From contig JADJLT010000001.1 of the NCBI GenBank assembly GCA_016709965.1, forward strand, positions 186,001-250,000: DNA of 64,000 bases, written 5' to 3'. Position 1 is the stretch's first letter. Each line of letters opens with the position of its first letter. A program made the translations under genes and the position numbers. The notes beneath the pieces are model-generated. The model saw only the letters and a list, made by a program, of their open reading frames with translations. It did no database searches and had not been told where the DNA came from. The stretch comes from Betaproteobacteria bacterium. GTDB taxonomy: Bacteria > Pseudomonadota > Gammaproteobacteria > Burkholderiales > Rhodocyclaceae. Positions 51,679 through 59,770 of this stretch are shown here, piece by piece.

Positions 51679-51723
51679 CTGTTAATCCGTAGGTCCCTGG
51701 TTCGAGCCCAGGTCGGGGAGCCA
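51679..51723 (+). repeat. Right attachment repeat (attR), tRNA-Asn 3' copy
   Basis: Exact 45-base copy of 49930-49974, from anticodon loop through CCA. It lacks the 5' half, so it is not a gene. Confidence 0.88.
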
Positions 51724-51967
51724 GAATACATCAAAAAGCCCAGCCCATTTGGCCGGGCTTTTTGTTTTTCAGCCAATGAATTCAGCATTCGAAAACGTCC
51801 ATTTGAGTAGATATTTCCTGATATTCGACAATGATAACATCATCGCCAGCCACTTATTCCTGTGCTGGTAATGATGAAAATAAGCAAGCTAATCGTGGGC
51901 AATTTCCTCGGTTCGTGAAATAGTTCGCTGACTCGCCCTCGGACATCCTCTAGTTTACGTAATCATT
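51724..51967. other. Gap after the island
   Basis: Apart from the terminator nothing recognisable. A possible promoter for the next gene lies here but no hexamers stand out. Confidence 0.4.
51732..51769 (+). terminator. Original tRNA-Asn terminator
   Basis: AAAAAGCCCAGCC and GGCCGGGCTTTTTG form a stem with T-run after the attR copy. It probably terminated the tRNA before the island separated them. Confidence 0.75.
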
Positions 51968-52303
51968 ATGGAGAAAAGAGGAATCGTGATGTCCTATTTC
52001 ACGCAGGACAACCTCAGCGCCCTTGAGGCGACTGCGACGACGGCTGCAGCCTATCTGGATGCATGCGACTCTGGCGCCCGTTTTGTCCGACTTGACCCCG
52101 CCTATTACTGTGCCTGCGGGCGACTATTGGTCAAAATATTGTCGCTGGTAGACGCGAGCAAGAATTTTCCAACGCTTCTGGAACAATCCGCCGCAGTTCG
52201 GGAAGTTGTCGATTCCATTCAGATTGGACGGCGTATCGACCTCAACTCAAGAGTGTTTTATCCCGAACTTGCGGTTCTCCTCAATCGCGTTGCAGCGACT
52301 TGA
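51968..52303 (+). CDS. Hypothetical protein
   Basis: 111 residues; the internal ATG at 51989 (MSYFTQDNLSALEATATTAAAYLD), preceded by a GAGGAATCGTG stretch, is an equally good start. Helical, with a CxC pair in YYCACGRLLVKILSLVD. No signal peptide or known motif. It is the first gene after the island and may be core. Convergent overlap with a doubtful frame at 52281-52502. Confidence 0.55.
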   Translation: MEKRGIVMSYFTQDNLSALEATATTAAAYLDACDSGARFVRLDPAYYCACGRLLVKILSLVDASKNFPTLLEQSAAVREVVDSIQIGRRIDLNSRVFYPELAVLLNRVAAT

Positions 52304-52502
52304 TGGCGATTAAAGGAAGCACACGTCCATCTTGAAGTTTTGCAGGGCGATGGTCACTCCCCTCGCCTGGCAGTGAATTATTGCTGACAAGAAACTTTTC
52401 CATTTTTGATCTATCTACTTGTTCAGTAATGTTCAGGCGCCGATAATCGGCGTCCAGACAGCAGACTCCCTCCTTGTCAGTCGCCATTGAATTGTCCGCC
52501 AT
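52281..52502 (-). CDS. Possible small hypothetical protein, doubtful
   Basis: A 73-codon frame from the ATG at 52502 with natural-looking composition (ADYRRLNITEQVDRSKMEKFLVSNN, ending RVLPLIAIKSLQRD). It starts opposite the moaA ATG and its 3' end overlaps the previous gene, so it would fill the whole gap. No family recognised and no strong ribosome site. It could equally be the moaA leader read backwards. Confidence 0.3.
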   Translation of the reverse strand: MADNSMATDKEGVCCLDADYRRLNITEQVDRSKMEKFLVSNNSLPGEGSDHRPAKLQDGRVLPLIAIKSLQRD

Positions 52503-53574
52503 GCAAAATGAAACCCTTAGGCCGGAACTGACGCCTGTAGGTCTTGCCGATTTCACGCCAAACATCACCCAAAGTACGCTGAAGCATAGTGACGGCACGC
52601 TAGTGGACAAGTACGGACGGCGAATCACCTACGTTCGCCTGTCGATTACCGACCGCTGCGATTTTCGCTGCACTTATTGCATGGCCGAGGAAATGACCTT
52701 TCTGCCCCGCAGCGAGGTGATGAGTCTGGAGGAGTGCTTGCGCGTTGCCGAAGTGTTCGTTGGCCTTGGCGTCAACAAGCTCCGCGTTACCGGCGGTGAG
52801 CCGCTGGTACGCAAGGACGCGACGTGGCTTATCGAACGACTGGGCGCCCTGCCCGGACTTGATGCGCTGGTATTGACCACCAACGGTTCCCAGCTCGACC
52901 GATTCGCAGCGCCTTTGAAGGCGGCTGGCGTCAAGCGCATCAATATCAGTCTGGATTCACTGAATCCGGAGCGCTTCAGGAAAATCACCCGGATCGGTGA
53001 CCTGTCCAAGGTACTGCATGGCATTGAGGCGGTACGCAAGGTTGGCTTCCAGCGAACCAAGCTGAATACCGTCATGATGCGCGGCATCAACGACGACGAG
53101 TTTGTTGACCTGGTTCATTTTGCAATTGCCCACGAGCTTGATATCTCCTTCATTGAGGAAATGCCGCTAGGGGAAATTCAAGGGCGTGCCAATACCTATA
53201 TCTCCTCGGAAGAAACGCGCCAGATCTTGTCCCGCCATTTCGAACTGATTCCATCCGCTGAAAATTCGGGCGGCCCTGCCCGTTACTGGCGAACACCGGG
53301 TAGTGAATCGCGGATTGGATTCATTTCGCCGCACAGTCACAATTTTTGCGATACGTGCAACCGGGTACGGATAACCGCCAAGGGAGAACTGTATCCATGT
53401 CTCGGTCAGAATGATGCCTCCAATCTGTTGCCCAGTCTTCGTGCCAGCGACGACAACACCGGCGTACGGCAGGCGATTATCGACAGTATGGGCATCAAAC
53501 CTTTCGGCCATGACTTCACGCAGCAGATGAATGCTCCGCAGGTGGTTCGCTTCATGTCAATGACGGGCGGTTAG
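52501..53574 (+). CDS. moaA: GTP 3',8-cyclase MoaA
   Basis: 357 residues from ATG 52501; a TTG at 52474 would add nine. Radical SAM CDFRCTYC (Cys53, Cys57, Cys60), the C-terminal cluster FCDTCNRVRITAKGELYPCLG, and the C-terminal Gly-Gly. It makes the first intermediate of molybdopterin. No other moa gene is adjacent. Confidence 0.95.
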   Translation: MQNETLRPELTPVGLADFTPNITQSTLKHSDGTLVDKYGRRITYVRLSITDRCDFRCTYCMAEEMTFLPRSEVMSLEECLRVAEVFVGLGVNKLRVTGGEPLVRKDATWLIERLGALPGLDALVLTTNGSQLDRFAAPLKAAGVKRINISLDSLNPERFRKITRIGDLSKVLHGIEAVRKVGFQRTKLNTVMMRGINDDEFVDLVHFAIAHELDISFIEEMPLGEIQGRANTYISSEETRQILSRHFELIPSAENSGGPARYWRTPGSESRIGFISPHSHNFCDTCNRVRITAKGELYPCLGQNDASNLLPSLRASDDNTGVRQAIIDSMGIKPFGHDFTQQMNAPQVVRFMSMTGG

Positions 53575-53742
53575 AAAAGGCCTTTACCGAAGACCACCGG
53601 GAATATCGGATTTCCCGGTCACAGATCAGCTTTTGAATTTCTCGAATAATTTCCGGTTGACCGTAGCAATCAGCAGCGGGGGCAATTTGCCGCTTGCAGC
53701 AGCTGATATCTCCACCAGCCCTAATAATTCGATCCATTAAAG

Positions 53743-53775
53743 CAAAAAGGCGGCCCATTGGGCCGCCCTTTTACT
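53743..53775. terminator. Bidirectional terminator between moaA and typA
   Basis: AAAAAGGCGGCCCA and TGGGCCGCCCTTTTTA form a strong stem with A- and T-runs, serving both convergent genes. Confidence 0.85.
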
Positions 53776-53825
53776 TATTCGCGCCTGCACCCGAGAGGGC
53801 TGGCTGCAATTTCAATAATGCGTGA

Positions 53826-55667
53826 TTACAGACCGCGAACCGCGCGCTTGCGTTCGATTTCTGTCAGGTAACGCTTGCGCAGACGAATCGACTTCGGCGT
53901 CAGTTCGACCAGTTCGTCTTCTTCGATGAATTCAACAGCGGCTTCCAGGCTAAGCTGAACAGCCGGGACCAAGCGAACGGCTTCGTCAGTGCCCGAAGCA
54001 CGAACGTTGGTCAGCTGCTTGCCCTTGATCGGGTTAACCACGAGGTCGTTTTCACGGCTGTGGATACCGATGATCATGCCTTCGTACAACTTGTCGCCCG
54101 GCACAACGAACATACGGCCACGATCCTGCAGCTTCCACAAGGCGTAAGCAACGGCTTCGCCGTTATCCTGTGAGATCAGCACCCCATTGCGGCGCTCGGC
54201 GACGTTGCCATCTTTGACCGGTGCGTATTCGTCGAAGACGTGGCTCATCAGGCCGTTACCACGGGTCAAGTTCATGAACTCGCCCTGGAAGCCGATCAGC
54301 CCACGCGCCGGAATACGGTATTCGATACGGACGCGACTGCGGCCGTCCGGCACCATGTCCGTCAGGTCGCCCTTGCGTTGGCCAAGGCTTTCCATAACGC
54401 CGCCCTGAGTGTCTTCTTCGACGTCAACCGTCAGCAACTCATACGGTTCGCATTCAACTCCTTTGATCGTCTTCTTGACGACGCGCGGACGGCCAACAGC
54501 CAGCTCATAGCCTTCGCGACGCATGTTTTCGAGCAGGATGCCGAGGTGCAGTTCGCCACGACCGGAAACGTCGAACACGTCACCGTTACCCGTGTCATGC
54601 ACGCGCAGGGCCATATTAGTCAGCAATTCCTTGTGCAGACGATCGCGGATCTGGCGACTGGTCACAAACTTGCCTTCAGTACCGGCTAGCGGGCTGGTAT
54701 TAACCATGAACTGCATGGACAGCGTCGGCTCGTCGATCTTCAGCAGCGGCAACGATTCCGGGTTTTCCGGATCGGTCACGGTACAGCCCAGCACCAGGTC
54801 TTCAATACCGGTGATCTGCACGATATCGCCAGCGTGGCCTTCTTCGAGTTCGATCTTGTTCAGGCCCTTGTAGCCGAAAACCTGGCCAATCTTGGCCTTG
54901 ATCGGGGTGCGCTCGTGTTCGGCAGCTTCTTCTTCGGTGCCGAACATGACCAGCACATTCTGGCCGGTCTTGACCTTGCCCCGATTGATCTTGCCGACGC
55001 CTATACGACCCACGTAGGACGAGTAATCGAGGGCGGTAATCTGCAGTTGCAACGGCGCTTCGATGTCGGTATCCGGTGCCGGCACGTGACGAAGAATCGT
55101 ATCGAACAGCGGAATCATGTTTTCGCGCGGCTGATCCAGTTCCATTGCGGCCCAGCCATTGAGGCCGGAAGCGTAAACGATCGGGAAATCCAGCTGCTCG
55201 TCGGTGGCACCCAGCTTGTCAAACAGGTCAAACGTCAGATTGACGGCCTGATCAGGATCTGCGCCATCGCGGTCAACCTTGTTAACCAGCACGATCGGGC
55301 GCAGGCCGAGGGCCAGTGCCTTTTTGGTGACGAAACGGGTTTGCGGCATCGGGCCTTCGGCAGCATCGACCAGCAGCACCACGCCATCAACCATGCCCAG
55401 CACGCGCTCGACTTCACCACCGAAGTCCGCGTGTCCCGGCGTATCAACGATGTTGATGTGTACGCCTTCGTACTCGACCGCAGTGTTCTTGGAAAGAATC
55501 GTGATGCCACGCTCTTTTTCCAGGTCGTTGGAGTCCATGACGCACTCGACCAGTTGCTGGTGAGCGGCGAAAGTGCCGGACTGGCGGAGCAGCTGGTCAA
55601 CCAGGGTGGTTTTGCCGTGGTCAACGTGAGCGATGATGGCGATGTTGCGAATCGGACGAGCGGACAT
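53826..55667 (-). CDS. typA: Ribosome-associated GTPase TypA (BipA)
   Basis: 613 residues. P-loop AHVDHGKTT, DTPGHADFGGEVERVL, NKVD, then domains II-V with the TypA text GVLISQDNGEAVAYALWKLQDRGRMFV. It assists 50S assembly and stress growth, especially in the cold. Transcribed alone. Confidence 0.97.
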   Translation of the reverse strand: MSARPIRNIAIIAHVDHGKTTLVDQLLRQSGTFAAHQQLVECVMDSNDLEKERGITILSKNTAVEYEGVHINIVDTPGHADFGGEVERVLGMVDGVVLLVDAAEGPMPQTRFVTKKALALGLRPIVLVNKVDRDGADPDQAVNLTFDLFDKLGATDEQLDFPIVYASGLNGWAAMELDQPRENMIPLFDTILRHVPAPDTDIEAPLQLQITALDYSSYVGRIGVGKINRGKVKTGQNVLVMFGTEEEAAEHERTPIKAKIGQVFGYKGLNKIELEEGHAGDIVQITGIEDLVLGCTVTDPENPESLPLLKIDEPTLSMQFMVNTSPLAGTEGKFVTSRQIRDRLHKELLTNMALRVHDTGNGDVFDVSGRGELHLGILLENMRREGYELAVGRPRVVKKTIKGVECEPYELLTVDVEEDTQGGVMESLGQRKGDLTDMVPDGRSRVRIEYRIPARGLIGFQGEFMNLTRGNGLMSHVFDEYAPVKDGNVAERRNGVLISQDNGEAVAYALWKLQDRGRMFVVPGDKLYEGMIIGIHSRENDLVVNPIKGKQLTNVRASGTDEAVRLVPAVQLSLEAAVEFIEEDELVELTPKSIRLRKRYLTEIERKRAVRGL

Positions 55668-55737
55668 GGGAAGGCCTGAAAAATCAAAGGCGTGATTCTA
55701 TCACTGATGGTGCGCCGCAACATCACCGCACGAGCAT

Positions 55738-56127
55738 TTATCCTTCTTTATTTCGCATGAAATCAGCGGTATGGAAGAAATTATCCAGTAATTTCTTGCT
55801 CAACGTTTTTTCAATGCCGACATCCTCCATGGCGAGAACCATGCAGGCCACCCACTGATCACGTTCAGCGATACCGATTTCAAAAGGCATGTGCCGACCA
55901 CGCAGGCGCGGATGGCCAAATTTTTCGACGAACAAATCGGGGCCGCCCATCCAGCCGGACAGGAACATGTAAAGCTTGTCGCGGGAACCCGCCAAATTGG
56001 CCGGGTGCATAGCGCGAATGCCCTGGAACTGGGGTACGGTGTCCATCAATTCATAAAAGCGGTCGCAGAGTTTGCCGACGACAGCATCGCCGCCGATTTT
56101 TTCATACGTGGTAGTCGTGTTTTCCAT
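55738..56127 (-). CDS. Group II truncated hemoglobin
   Basis: 129 residues from the ATG giving MENTTTTYEKIGGDAVV; a GTG/ATG five codons upstream is possible. Haem-pocket text LYMFLSGWMGGPDLF, FGHPRLRGRHMPFEI (proximal His) and RDQWVACMVLAMED (Trp G8 of group II). It likely binds oxygen or NO. Near the YgiQ gene, no shared function known. Confidence 0.88.
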   Translation of the reverse strand: MENTTTTYEKIGGDAVVGKLCDRFYELMDTVPQFQGIRAMHPANLAGSRDKLYMFLSGWMGGPDLFVEKFGHPRLRGRHMPFEIGIAERDQWVACMVLAMEDVGIEKTLSKKLLDNFFHTADFMRNKEG

Positions 56128-56148
56128 ACGTGCTTCCGACACTTCGAT

Positions 56149-58386
56149 TTAAGGTTTACGTCCTGATGGGCGACCGCGTAGTGGCGTCGCCGGCTTGCCC
56201 GGTCGGGCCAACGGCTGCCCAGGCTGGCGAACCGGACGTTGCCCGACGCGCGGCGTAGCGCCGGTTTTTTGGTTTTGGGCGGTTTTTTCCGGTTGACCGT
56301 AGGACTTGCCCGGCACACCAGCCGGTTGCCAAGCGGGGATCAACTGCTTCTTGCCATTGCCGATCAGATCCGAGCGCCCCATTTCCTTCAGCGCTTCACG
56401 CAGCATCGGCCAGTTGACCGGGTCATGGTAACGCAGGAAAGCCTTGTGCAACTTGCGTTGGCGGCCGTTGCGGACGGTGCCGACGATCTCGCTGCTGCGC
56501 GTCACCTTGCGTAACGGATTGCGTTCGCTGTGATACATCGTCGTCGCCATGGCCATCGGCGTCGGGATGAAATTTTGCACCTGATCGAGGCGGAAATTGT
56601 TCTTTTTCAGCCATAGCGCCAAGTTCAACATGTCTTCGTCTTCAGTACCGGGGTGGGCCGCAATGAAATACGGGATCAGGTACTGCTCCTTGCCCGCCTC
56701 GCGGGAGAAGCGGTCGAATAGCTGCTTGAAACGGTCGTAGGAGCCGATGCCCGGCTTCATCATCTTGGATAGGGGCCGCTCTTCGGTATGCTCGGGCGCA
56801 ATTTTCAAGTAACCGCCAACGTGATGCGTAACCAGCTCCTTGATATATTCCGGCGAGCGAACGGCGAGGTCATAACGCAGGCCGGAGCCGATTAGCACCT
56901 TTTTGACCCCCTTGACCTCCCGAGCCTTGCGATACAGCGAGATCAGCTTGCTGTGATCCGTATTCAGGTTCTCGCAAATATCCGGGTAGACACAGGACAG
57001 TCTGCGGCAGGCCGATTCGATTTTCTCGTCCTTGCAGGTCAGGTGAAACATGTTGGCCGTCGGGCCGCCGAGATCGGAAACGATACCGGTGAAGCCCGGC
57101 GTCTTGTCGCGCATTTCCTCGATTTCACGTATGACCGAATCTTCGGAACGGCTCTGGATGATGCGACCTTCGTGCTCGGTGATCGAACAGAAGGTGCAGC
57201 CGCCAAAGCAGCCGCGCATGATGTTGACCGAGAAACGGATCATTTCCCAGGCGGGTATCTTGGCGTCACCGTAGGATGGATGTGGCCGGCGGGCATAGGG
57301 CAACTCGTAGACACCGTCGAGCTCTTCGGTGGTCAGCGGGGTGGGCGGCGGATTCAGCCAGACATCGCGTTCGCCGTGGGCCTGAACCAGCGCACGGGCG
57401 TTGCCGGGATTTGATTCGAGGTGGAAAGTACGCGACGCATGGGCATAAAGCACCGGGTCGTCCTTGACCTGTTCGTACGACGGCAGGCGAATCACCGTAT
57501 GGGCGCGACGTTCACGACGACCAGCCAACCTTTCCTCGCGGGATACGATGCGCACTGTGTGTTCACCCGGTGGTGGTGCTGGCTTGGTCGTTGGCGCAGA
57601 GCTGCCAGTATCCATGGCGTACGGGTCGGCATGCTTGACCAGCGCTCCCGGCGTATCGACCGAGGTCGAATCCATCGCCTCCCAGTCATCCGATGGCAAC
57701 CAGCCGGTCGGCACCATGAACCCCGTGCCGCGCAGATCGCGAATCTCGTTAATTTTCTCGCCCTTGGCCAGACGGTGGGCCAATTCGACGATGGCCCGCT
57801 CGGCATTGCCGAAGAACAACATATCGGCCTTGGAGTCAGGCAGTACCGAGCGACGAACCTTGTCCGACCAGTAATCGAAATGCGCGATGCGGCGCAGACT
57901 GGCTTCGATCGACCCCACAATCACGTTGCAACCGGGGAAAGCTTCGCGGCAGCGCTGGGCATAAACGGTGACCGCCCGGTCCGGCCGCTTGTTGGGCTCA
58001 CCATTCGGCGTGTAGGCGTCATCCGAGCGAATCTTGCGATCAGCCGTATAACGATTGACCATCGAATCCATGTTGCCGGCGGTGACGCCGAAGAAAAGAT
58101 TCGGTTTTCCCAGCTTTTTGAAGTCGACCGCGGAATTCCAGTCTGGCTGACAAAGAATGCCCACGCGAAAGCCTTGCGCTTCGAGCAAACGCCCAATCAA
58201 TGCCATGCCGAAACTGGGATGGTCAATATAAGCGTCGCCGGTCACCAGAATGATGTCGCACGAATCCCAGCCGAGCGTATCCATTTCGGCGCGGGACATG
58301 GGCAGGAAAGGGGCGGGACCGAAGCGGTGCGCCCAGAATTTGCGATAGCTGAAGAGCGGACGCGTGACTTGCTGATTTGAATCCAT
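56149..58386 (-). CDS. YgiQ-family radical SAM protein
   Basis: 745 residues from the ATG giving MDSNQQVTRPLFSYRKFWA. N-terminal UPF0313 domain (WDSCDIILVTGDAYIDHPSFGMALIGRLLE), radical SAM RGCFGGCTFCSITEHEGR, and a disordered Pro/Arg/Gly-rich tail. Substrate unknown for the family. Divergent from the STAS gene. Confidence 0.93.
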   Translation of the reverse strand: MDSNQQVTRPLFSYRKFWAHRFGPAPFLPMSRAEMDTLGWDSCDIILVTGDAYIDHPSFGMALIGRLLEAQGFRVGILCQPDWNSAVDFKKLGKPNLFFGVTAGNMDSMVNRYTADRKIRSDDAYTPNGEPNKRPDRAVTVYAQRCREAFPGCNVIVGSIEASLRRIAHFDYWSDKVRRSVLPDSKADMLFFGNAERAIVELAHRLAKGEKINEIRDLRGTGFMVPTGWLPSDDWEAMDSTSVDTPGALVKHADPYAMDTGSSAPTTKPAPPPGEHTVRIVSREERLAGRRERRAHTVIRLPSYEQVKDDPVLYAHASRTFHLESNPGNARALVQAHGERDVWLNPPPTPLTTEELDGVYELPYARRPHPSYGDAKIPAWEMIRFSVNIMRGCFGGCTFCSITEHEGRIIQSRSEDSVIREIEEMRDKTPGFTGIVSDLGGPTANMFHLTCKDEKIESACRRLSCVYPDICENLNTDHSKLISLYRKAREVKGVKKVLIGSGLRYDLAVRSPEYIKELVTHHVGGYLKIAPEHTEERPLSKMMKPGIGSYDRFKQLFDRFSREAGKEQYLIPYFIAAHPGTEDEDMLNLALWLKKNNFRLDQVQNFIPTPMAMATTMYHSERNPLRKVTRSSEIVGTVRNGRQRKLHKAFLRYHDPVNWPMLREALKEMGRSDLIGNGKKQLIPAWQPAGVPGKSYGQPEKTAQNQKTGATPRVGQRPVRQPGQPLARPGKPATPLRGRPSGRKP

Positions 58387-58460
58387 GCAATATTTTACCC
58401 GAGTGTGCCGAGGGGCATGGCATACTTGGTTCTTACCCAAAAGCCCAAATCCCTTGCGCG

Positions 58461-58811
58461 ATGATGAATCTTCCCACCCGCGAACAGGCCGGTGTACTTA
58501 TTGTTTCCGTCAGCGGTCGAATTGACCACATCACAAGCGAAGAGTTCACTCAAGCACTTGATCCCCTGCTCGATCATTGTGCTGAAAGCCAACCCTCCCT
58601 CCTTCTCGACTTTTCCGGCGTCGACTACATTAGCAGCGCCGGCCTGCGTGTCCTGATGATGGCTTCTCGCCGCTCGAAAGTGCAAAAAGGCACATTTGCC
58701 ATCGCGGCGTTGCAACCCATGGTTCAGGAAGTCTTTGCGATCAGTCGCTTCAACTTGATCGTGCCGTGTTATGCCAGCGTCGAGTCTGCCTGCAAAGTTA
58801 TCGGATCATGA
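58461..58811 (+). CDS. STAS-domain anti-sigma factor antagonist
   Basis: 116 residues from ATG 58461 (or 58464). The STAS motif LLLDFSGVDYISSAGLRVLMMA carries the phosphorylatable serine (Ser59 by alignment with SpoIIAA). In partner switching it binds the RsbW-type kinase when unphosphorylated. It is coupled to the next gene (ATGA), which places it in an operon with the phosphatase; the likely kinase lies at 62940. Confidence 0.9.
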   Translation: MMNLPTREQAGVLIVSVSGRIDHITSEEFTQALDPLLDHCAESQPSLLLDFSGVDYISSAGLRVLMMASRRSKVQKGTFAIAALQPMVQEVFAISRFNLIVPCYASVESACKVIGS

Positions 58812-59770
58812 AGCAGGTGATTTTCTGGGGGACACGCGGTTCGCTGCCGGTCTCCCTGTCTCACCGTGATGTTCGCGAAAAAATTGTTGCAGCTTTGACT
58901 GCAGCCAATGGCAAAACGTTCAAAAATCGGGAAGCACTGGACGAGTTTGTGAATAATCTGCCGTTTTCGGTAGCAGGCACCTTTGGCGGAAACTCTTCTT
59001 GCGTGGAGATCGTGGGTGACGGCCCGGAACATTTTATCTGCGACATGGGGAGTGGCGCCCGCCCCCTCGGCCAGGCCAAAATTGCCCGCTTCGGTGTTCC
59101 CAATCCGCAAACCTATCATATCTTCATCTCCCACCTGCACTGGGATCACTTGATGGGTTTCCCGTATTTCGCACCGATGTACATTCCGGGAAACCGCATT
59201 GTCGTTCATGGCTGCCATTCGCATCTGGCGCAGGCAATTCGCCAGCAAATGCAGGCACCAAACTTCCCGGTTGACTATTCGCAGGCAGGGGCCACGATCG
59301 AATTTGACCTCATGAAGCCGGACGAGACCCGTTATATCGCCGGACTGAACATCACGCCCACACTGCAAAGGCATGCGGGTGACTCCTACGGATTCCGATT
59401 CGAGAGCCTGGATCGGACGGTGGTCTATTCAACCGACTCCGAGCACACGCTGGATAATTCGGCCGAATATGAAAAATTCAGGCAATTTTTCGACAAGGCC
59501 GATCTGGTCGTTTTCGATGCGATGTACTCACTGGCCGAAGCCGTTTCCGTCAAGGCGGACTGGGGGCATTCCAGCAACATCGTTGGCGTCGAGCTTTGTC
59601 AGGCGGCGTCAGTCAAGCGGCTTGCCCTCTTCCACCATGAACCTGTCCATGACGACAAGCAGCTCGCCCGCCTCGCCATCGAAACGCGTCGGCTTGAGCA
59701 AATTACCCGTGGCGGCCATGCACCGCTCGACATCATTTCTGCCTACGACGGGCTGACCATCAACCTGTGA
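58808..59770 (+). CDS. Metallo-beta-lactamase-fold hydrolase
   Basis: 320 residues from ATG 58808. Starts VIFWGTRGSLPVS, typical of a RNase Z/PqsE-like branch; metal site SHLHWDHLMG (His109, His111, Asp113, His114), RHAGDSYGFR, STDSEH, DAMYS and late LALFHHEPVH. Substrate unknown, could be a cyclic or phosphodiester compound. Coupled at both ends between the STAS protein and the phosphatase, so likely part of the same signalling route. Confidence 0.88.
   Translation: MKQVIFWGTRGSLPVSLSHRDVREKIVAALTAANGKTFKNREALDEFVNNLPFSVAGTFGGNSSCVEIVGDGPEHFICDMGSGARPLGQAKIARFGVPNPQTYHIFISHLHWDHLMGFPYFAPMYIPGNRIVVHGCHSHLAQAIRQQMQAPNFPVDYSQAGATIEFDLMKPDETRYIAGLNITPTLQRHAGDSYGFRFESLDRTVVYSTDSEHTLDNSAEYEKFRQFFDKADLVVFDAMYSLAEAVSVKADWGHSSNIVGVELCQAASVKRLALFHHEPVHDDKQLARLAIETRRLEQITRGGHAPLDIISAYDGLTINL

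Noticed and set aside
51679..51723. Second tRNA-Asn gene
   Set aside because: Only the 3' 45 bases are present; no D-arm or 5' acceptor strand.
52304..52500. Molybdenum-cofactor riboswitch before moaA
   Set aside because: The leader has some G/C-rich stems, but I could not match the conserved Moco RNA core.
57421..58380. 319-codon frame opposite the radical SAM gene
   Set aside because: Shadow frame; the minus-strand gene has the intact CxxxCxxC cluster.
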